Positions 59,426-64,000 of a DNA stretch of 64,000 nucleotides are shown here, in pieces. A model generated the notes under the pieces. The model had not been told where the DNA came from and did no database searches. It worked only from the letters and a program-made list of their open reading frames with translations. A program made the position numbers and the translations under genes. Source of the stretch: AC-50 sp035640455 (GTDB taxonomy: Bacteria > Actinomycetota > Thermoleophilia > Gaiellales > Gaiellaceae); the NCBI GenBank assembly GCA_035640455.1, contig DASQWB010000141.1:13893-77892 (forward strand), in the 5' to 3' direction. Each line of letters starts with the position of its first letter. Positions within the stretch are counted from its first letter, which is position 1.

Positions 59426-60493
59426 GTGAGGGTCGTCCACCTCGTGATCGGCGGTGAGGTGGCGGGCGGACAGCTCGTCGCGCTGCGGCTCGCCCGCGCG
59501 GCTCGCGACCGCGGCGACGAGGTCGCCTTCGTCGCGCCGGAGCGCGGGCCGTTCACCGAGCTCGCCGAGCGGGAGGGCTTCCGCGTCGACGTCCTGCCGC
59601 TGCGGCGGTCGTTCCAGCTCGGAGCCGCGTGGCGGCTCGCGCGCCTCCTGCGCCGCCGGCAGGCCAACGTCCTGCACACACACACGCTCGCAGCGGCGAA
59701 CGCCCTCTCGCGGGTCGCCGGCCGGGCCGCGCGCGTGCCCGTCGTCTCGCACCTGCACATCGAGAACCACTTCCGGCCGGCGACGCATCGGCTCCTCGCA
59801 GGACTCGACAACGCGACGGCTCGGCTCGCCGCGCGCCTCGTCGCCGTCTCGGAGGACACGAAGCGCGCCTACGAGCGCCAGGGCTACCCGCGCGGGCGGA
59901 TCGAGGTCGTCTACAACGGCGTCGAGCTCCCGCCGGACAACGAGTACCGCCGCAACGAGCCGCCTCGGATCGGCGAGATCGCCCGTCTCTGCGACGTGAA
60001 GGGCCAGCGCGAGCTGCTGCACGCGCTCGCGCAGGTACCGGGCGCGCGGCTCGTGCTCGCCGGTCGCGACCTCGAGCAGGGCGGCGCGTTCCAAGACGCG
60101 CTCGAGCGCGAGTCGGAGCGGCTCGGCGTGCGCGAGCGGGTCGAGTTCGGGTTCCGCGAGGACGTGCCGGCCCTCCTCGAGACCCTCGACGTCGTCGCCC
60201 TGCCGTCGTGGACGGAGGGCCTGCCGATCGTGCTCCTCGAGGCGATGGCGCACGGGCGGCCGGTCGTCGCGACGCCGGTCGGCGGGACGCCGGAGCTCGT
60301 GACCGACGGCGAGACCGGGCTGCTCGTCCCGCCCCGCGACCCCGAGGCGCTCGCGGCGGCGCTGCGGCGCGTCCTCGACGACCCCGACCTGGCGCGGCGG
60401 CTCGGCGAGGCCGCGCGGGCACGCGTGGCGGAGCGCTTCACGGCCGCCGAGCAGGCGCGCCGCATCTTGGCGATCTACGACGATGTCGTCTGA
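59426..60493 (+). CDS. GT4 glycosyltransferase
   Basis: A 355-residue GT-B enzyme: VVHLVIGGEVAGGQLVALRL, HTHTLAAANALSRVAG, VVYNGVELP, IGEIARLCDVKGQRELLHAL, PSWTEGLPIVLLEAMAHGRP (the E-x7-E region) and DGETGLLVPPRDPEALAAAL. It would transfer a hexose-type sugar from a nucleotide donor onto the growing repeat unit. The GTG has GAGGAGG upstream, directly behind repeat copy A. Confidence 0.93.
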   Translation: MRVVHLVIGGEVAGGQLVALRLARAARDRGDEVAFVAPERGPFTELAEREGFRVDVLPLRRSFQLGAAWRLARLLRRRQANVLHTHTLAAANALSRVAGRAARVPVVSHLHIENHFRPATHRLLAGLDNATARLAARLVAVSEDTKRAYERQGYPRGRIEVVYNGVELPPDNEYRRNEPPRIGEIARLCDVKGQRELLHALAQVPGARLVLAGRDLEQGGAFQDALERESERLGVRERVEFGFREDVPALLETLDVVALPSWTEGLPIVLLEAMAHGRPVVATPVGGTPELVTDGETGLLVPPRDPEALAAALRRVLDDPDLARRLGEAARARVAERFTAAEQARRILAIYDDVV

Positions 60494-61334
60494 CGTAACG
60501 GTGGTCATCCCGACGTTGGCTACGTCGCCTTACCTGCGCGAGGCCGTCGGCAGCGCGCTCGCCGAGAATCCCGCCGAGGTGATCGTCGTCGCGAACGGCG
60601 GCGCGGAGGTCGAGCTCGACGGTGTTCGGATCCTGCGGCGCGAGGAGGCGGACCGCTCCGCCGCGCGCAACCTGGGCGTCGAGGAGGCGCGGACGCCGCT
60701 CGTGGCCTTCCTCGACGACGACGACCTCGCGCTGCCGGGCCGCCTGAAGCGGCAGCGCGCCGCGCTCGAGGAGGCGTGGTGGGCGCCGCTCGCCTTCGGC
60801 CGGGTGCGCGTCGTCGACGGGGACGGGCGGCCCCTCGACGACTGGAACCGGCTCCTCGACCGGCGCTTCTCGCGACTCGCCCGCGCCGGGGCGGCGAGCT
60901 ACGAAGACGTTCTCGCGGTGCAGGCGCCGATCTACACCTCCGCGACGATGGTCCGTCGCGACGCCTTCCTCGCCGTCGGCGGGTTCGACTCCGCCTTCGA
61001 CGCCTACGAGGACCTCGACCTCTACCTCCGGCTGGCACGGATCGGCGACCTCCTCCCGCTCGACGGCGAGCCGGTGACGACGTACCGCCTCCACGGCGCC
61101 AATACGCCCTCGCCGCGGCTCTACGACGGGGCGCTGCGCGTCGCCGAGAAGCACCTGCCGCGGACGACCGGCCGCGCGCGGCGGCTCCTGCTCGAGCGTC
61201 GGGTGGACGCCCTCTGGGGCCTCGAGCGCTTCGCCGAGGCCCGCCGCGCCGCCGTACGCGGGCTCCTCGAGGAGCCGACGCTCCTGCTGCACCCGCGCTT
61301 CGCGCGCCGCCTCGCCGGCCTCGTCCTACGGTGA
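60483..61334 (+). CDS. GT2 glycosyltransferase
   Basis: A 283-residue GT2 enzyme: VTVVIPTLATSPYLREAVGS, RSAARNLGVEEARTPLVAFL, LDDDDLALPGRLKRQRAALE with the D-x-D-type acidic group, MVRRDAFLAVGGFDSAFDA and DLDLYLRLARIGDLLPLDGE. Single-domain and soluble. It overlaps the GT4 gene upstream by 11 bases. The stop is followed directly by repeat copy B. Confidence 0.9.
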   Translation: MSSDVTVVIPTLATSPYLREAVGSALAENPAEVIVVANGGAEVELDGVRILRREEADRSAARNLGVEEARTPLVAFLDDDDLALPGRLKRQRAALEEAWWAPLAFGRVRVVDGDGRPLDDWNRLLDRRFSRLARAGAASYEDVLAVQAPIYTSATMVRRDAFLAVGGFDSAFDAYEDLDLYLRLARIGDLLPLDGEPVTTYRLHGANTPSPRLYDGALRVAEKHLPRTTGRARRLLLERRVDALWGLERFAEARRAAVRGLLEEPTLLLHPRFARRLAGLVLR

Positions 61335-61480
61335 GCGGCGTCGCTTGCGATGCCGCCTTCAGGCCGGCCGCGAAGCGGCCTGTCCGCGGTGCGGACGAGG
61401 GGAAGAGGTCTGGGGGAACCGGGAGGTTCCCCCAGCTACCCGGCGAGCGCCGGCTCGGCCGTCTGCGCCGCTGGCCTGGA
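61335..61480. repeat. GC-rich intergenic repeat with inserted hairpins, copy B
   Basis: The same 30-base arms as copy A (61335-61364 identical; 61451-61480 28/30) but with 86 bases between them. The insert holds hairpins: CAGGCCG with CGGCCTG, GTCCGC-GGT-GCGGAC, and a perfect 10-base-pair stem TGGGGGAACC-GGGA-GGTTCCCCCA at 61411-61434. It begins on the base after the stop codon. Confidence 0.75.
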
Positions 61481-61503
61481 GCGCCCGAGTGCGAGGTGGA
61501 CGC

Positions 61504-62598
61504 ATGAGGCTCGCGCTCCTCACCGAGATCCCGGCGCCGTTCCGGCTGCCGCTCTTCGGCGCACTCGCCGCGAAGGCCGACGTCGACCTGCGCGTCTTCT
61601 TCCTCGCCGCGAACGACCCGCGGCGGAACTACCCGCGCCACGAGGCCGCCTTCCCGTCGGAAGTCTTGCCGGGGAAGGACGTGCTGGCGGGCGGGCGCTG
61701 GCTCGTCGTGAACGCCGGCGTCCTCGGGCGGCTGCGGCGTTTCCGGCCGGACGTCGTCCTCGTCGGCGGCTGGAACCAGCCGGCGTTCTGGCAGGCGCTC
61801 CTCTACGCCCGGGTCGCCCGGGTGCCGCTCGTCGTGTGGGTCGAGTCGACGGCGCGGGACGAGCGCGTCGGCCGCGGGCCCGCCGAGCTCGCGAAGCGGA
61901 CGGTCGTGCGCGCGGCGGCCGCCTTCGTCGTCCCGGGCCGCGCGGCCGCGGAGTACGTGCGCTCGCTCGGCGTGCCGCCGGAGCGGATCACGGTCGCGCC
62001 GAACGCCGTCGACCTCGACGTCTTCGGCGAGCGGGTCGCCGCCGCGCGCGAGCGGCGCGACGAGCTGCGCGCGAAGCTCGGCCTCGACGGCGTCACCTTC
62101 CTGTGCGTGAGCCGGCTCTCGCCGGAGAAGGGCGTCGACGTACTCGCCCGCGCCTTCGAAGGCGTGCCGGGTGAGCTCGCGCTCGTCGGCGACGGGCCCG
62201 ACCGAGAGCGGGTCGCGGCGCTCGCGGGCCCGACCGTGCGCCTCCTCGGCCGGATCGAGCGCGACCAGCTCGTCGACTGGTATGCGGCGGCGGACGCGTT
62301 CGTGATGCCGTCGCGCTCGGAGACCTGGGGCATGTCGATGACGGAGGCCGCCGCGGCCGGCCTGCCGCTCGTGGCGAGCGAGGCGCCGGGCGCCGGCTAC
62401 GACCTGATCGAGGAGGGCGTGAACGGCTTCCGCGTGCCGATCGAGGACGTGGAGGCGCTGCGAGCCGCGCTTACCCGCGTCGCTGAAGACGGCGAGTTCC
62501 GCAAGCGCGCGCGAGCACGAACGTTCGAGCTCGCCGCCGGGCACACGCCTGAAGCGTGGGCCGAGAGCGTCGCCGCCGTTGCGCGGCGCCTTCTCTGA
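61504..62598 (+). CDS. GT4 glycosyltransferase
   Basis: A 364-residue GT-B enzyme: LALLTEIPAPFRLPLFGALA, VVLVGGWNQPAFWQALLYAR, VVPGRAAAEYVRSLGVPPER, FLCVSRLSPEKGVDVLARAF, VGDGPDRERVAALAG and PSRSETWGMSMTEAAAAGLP with the catalytic E-x7-E. The ATG at 61504 follows GCGAGGTGGACGC. Last gene of the plus-strand glycosyltransferase run. Confidence 0.92.
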   Translation: MRLALLTEIPAPFRLPLFGALAAKADVDLRVFFLAANDPRRNYPRHEAAFPSEVLPGKDVLAGGRWLVVNAGVLGRLRRFRPDVVLVGGWNQPAFWQALLYARVARVPLVVWVESTARDERVGRGPAELAKRTVVRAAAAFVVPGRAAAEYVRSLGVPPERITVAPNAVDLDVFGERVAAARERRDELRAKLGLDGVTFLCVSRLSPEKGVDVLARAFEGVPGELALVGDGPDRERVAALAGPTVRLLGRIERDQLVDWYAAADAFVMPSRSETWGMSMTEAAAAGLPLVASEAPGAGYDLIEEGVNGFRVPIEDVEALRAALTRVAEDGEFRKRARARTFELAAGHTPEAWAESVAAVARRLL

Positions 62599-62947
62599 TA
62601 GCCGTCTTGACAGCTTCCCCGGCGAGCGGGACACTCGGAGCAAATCGCGCCGAGCGGAGGGTTGCCGACGATCGACGTAGGACCGGACCAGGAGGAACCC
62701 CCGGTTCCCACAGGATGCCTCCGGTATCGCTTCTCCCGGTGGTTCAGATGGCGGCACCAGGCCGACATCTCGGGCCCCTGGGAAGAGCCACCCGTGCCTA
62801 GGGCGCGCCGCGGACGCGACTCTTCTCGCGAGGCGGCGAATCGAAGTTCTGGACGCGCAAGAGCCGATAGCCGCGAGCGCGGTTCCGCCGGCTCGGGATC
62901 CGGGCTGGAAGCCGCTCTACCCCTACGGTTGGACCGACGCCGTCGAG
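62599..62947. other. Intergenic region, possible missing N-terminus of next gene
   Basis: No complete gene is seen. A small hairpin GGAACC-CCC-GGTTCC lies near 62686. From about 62824 to 62947, the frame of the next gene reads as plausible protein (RRRIEVLDAQEP and DPGWKPLYPYGWTDAVE) but has no canonical start codon. No tRNA or promoter that I can support. Confidence 0.4.
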
Positions 62948-63685
62948 ATGGCCGGTTCCATCGCGGCGCCGGTCCTGGCCGGGTTTAGCTTCACGCTGAT
63001 CGGCTTGATCGTCCCCAAGACCGACGACGTCAAATGGCCGGGCCTTGCTCTTGCGCTGCTCATGGCAGCCGCAGTCGCGTTCATCGCGGCGGTCCAGTTT
63101 GCGTTCACGGCTCGGGTGTGGGTCGTCCGGCCTGCCGACCTCGCCGAGTGGCGCCCGCACTACCGGCTGCGCAACCGCGTGGCCTACCAGTGGCTTCACC
63201 GCGAAGCCTTTCGCCGCTGGTTCCGGCGGTTTCAGACCGCCTACCGGATCGGGATCCTCGCTCTCTTCGCCGGCGTCGGCGTCCTTCTCGTTCCGCCCGA
63301 AGGTCTCGACGACATCGGGGCCTTTCGGCTTGCAGCAATCGTCGTCGCCGGTGTCGCGCTCGTCGGCGAGGCGCTGTGGATCATGTCGAACTGGATCCTC
63401 GGCGACAGCTCGGGCGCTCTGTTCAAAGGGCTGGTCGACGATCCGCCCAAGGGCGCGAACTGGATCCAGAGGCGCCACGTCCTTCGCTGCTTCGCCCGGA
63501 TCTTCGTTCCCATAGCGTGGGTCGACCCGCCGCCCGAGGAGAGCGAGGCCACTGCAGAGGGCGGCGCTCTTCCGGTGGACGTCGCGGCCGTTCCGGGCTG
63601 GAGGGATGTTGGCCTCGGCGCCGCAGCAGGAGCATTGCTGACCCTCGCGGTCGTTCTCGGCATCAGCCGCGCCGACCGCCGCTGA
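62948..63685 (+). CDS. Four-helix membrane protein of unknown function
   Basis: A 245-residue membrane protein with helices near residues 5-25, 30-55, 100-120 and 125-145, plus a last one near 220-240. A conserved-looking region between (RPADLAEWRPHYRLRNRVAY and QWLHREAFRRWFRRFQTAYR) faces the cytoplasm. The frame is open and coding-like upstream, so the true start may be earlier, though no ATG, GTG or TTG is found there. The sulfotransferase-like gene follows. Confidence 0.65.
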   Translation: MAGSIAAPVLAGFSFTLIGLIVPKTDDVKWPGLALALLMAAAVAFIAAVQFAFTARVWVVRPADLAEWRPHYRLRNRVAYQWLHREAFRRWFRRFQTAYRIGILALFAGVGVLLVPPEGLDDIGAFRLAAIVVAGVALVGEALWIMSNWILGDSSGALFKGLVDDPPKGANWIQRRHVLRCFARIFVPIAWVDPPPEESEATAEGGALPVDVAAVPGWRDVGLGAAAGALLTLAVVLGISRADRR

Positions 63686-63766
63686 CGTCGGACGAGGCGA
63701 GCGCCGCATCGCGGGCCGCCTCGTCAGATCGGGACATGTCGCCAGATCACGATAGGCTGCGCCGCA

Positions 63767-64000
63767 GTGGCTCAGCCCCCAGCCACGAGCGAAGCGCGCC
63801 TCGCAGGCCTCCGGTACCTACTGTCCGCGGCCGGCGGCACCTCGGGCTCGCGCACCCGCGACGTCGCGATCAAGGCGATCCGCCTCTACCGGCGCGACCG
63901 CTGGCGCTATTCGCTGCGGCGCCGCCTCCGGTCGGTCGACGACATCGCGCTCGACCGGCCGATCTTCTTCCTCGGCGTCCAGGGCGGCGGCGAGACGATC
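63767..64000 (+). CDS. Sulfotransferase-like protein, 3' end cut by window edge
   Basis: Seventy-eight codons from a GTG to the right edge. The N-terminus is basic with a helical part (KAIRLYRRDRWRYSLRRRLR), then RPIFFLGVQGGGETI, which resembles the PAPS-binding P-loop at the start of sulfotransferase domains (PIFLxGVxRSGTT). If so, it would add sulfate groups to the polymer made by this locus. Only the first part is seen, so this is a tentative call. Confidence 0.55.
   Translation, partial: MAQPPATSEARLAGLRYLLSAAGGTSGSRTRDVAIKAIRLYRRDRWRYSLRRRLRSVDDIALDRPIFFLGVQGGGETI

Noticed and set aside
1..64000. CRISPR arrays, tRNA or rRNA genes, insertion sequences, prophage genes
   Set aside because: I looked for regularly spaced repeats, T-loop-like GGTTCGA motifs, rRNA stretches and transposase or integrase motifs and found none that hold. 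Low-copy tRNAs could be missed by eye.

Overview
This is a very GC-rich, densely packed window. Reading frames have strongly GC-biased third positions, GTG and TTG starts are common, and genes are often joined by 4-base ATGA/GTGA/TTGA overlaps. The codon style, the two-component and MoxR modules, the many small secreted proteins and the protein types point to a high-GC actinomycete, most likely Thermoleophilia (Gaiellales/Solirubrobacterales-like). That placement is inference: there is no rRNA in the window, and I found no tRNA, CRISPR array or insertion sequence.

Left part (1-16 kb): a truncated conserved protein, a DUF2207-like membrane protein, a leaderless ArsR regulator with an AHSA1/SRPBCC partner, a pair of secreted proteins, a TrpB2-type tryptophan synthase beta chain, a HEPN-motif protein of lower GC, a copper lipoprotein coupled to a GGDEF-EAL protein, and a MoxR/DUF58/VWA operon. 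Middle part (16-37 kb): an OmpR-type two-component pair; a DsrE-family gene with an in-frame TGA at its redox position followed by a SECIS-like hairpin (the best candidate for something new); a decayed or mis-sequenced BNR/DUF11 secreted protein; an ABC transporter with a NarL-type two-component pair; a VapBC-type toxin-antitoxin pair; a YcaQ/AlkX-like protein coupled to a beta-helix protein; an AAA ATPase with a repeat-rich upstream region; an FNT channel; a GAF-PAS kinase; a second secreted-protein pair; and cell-wall and phosphoesterase genes.

Right part (35-64 kb): a large exopolysaccharide locus. A nearly continuous minus-strand operon (46.1 to 35.7 kb) holds an ATP-grasp protein, two PQQ-type beta-propellers flanking a glucuronyl C5-epimerase-like protein, a sugar-nucleotide epimerase, a Wzz-like chain-length protein, glycosyltransferases and membrane proteins. 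Next come the initiating sugar transferase, a second AAA-wHTH ATPase, further GT2/GT4 glycosyltransferases, two methyltransferases, two O-antigen-ligase-like polymerases and a sulfotransferase-like gene cut by the right edge. Together these would build, polymerise, modify and export a surface polysaccharide. Short GC-rich intergenic repeats with conserved 30-base arms lie directly behind stop codons in this region.

Several genes carry single-base (+1) lesions at short homopolymers, or lack a normal start codon. Either decay or assembly indels could explain this, and it should be kept in mind when reading the window.
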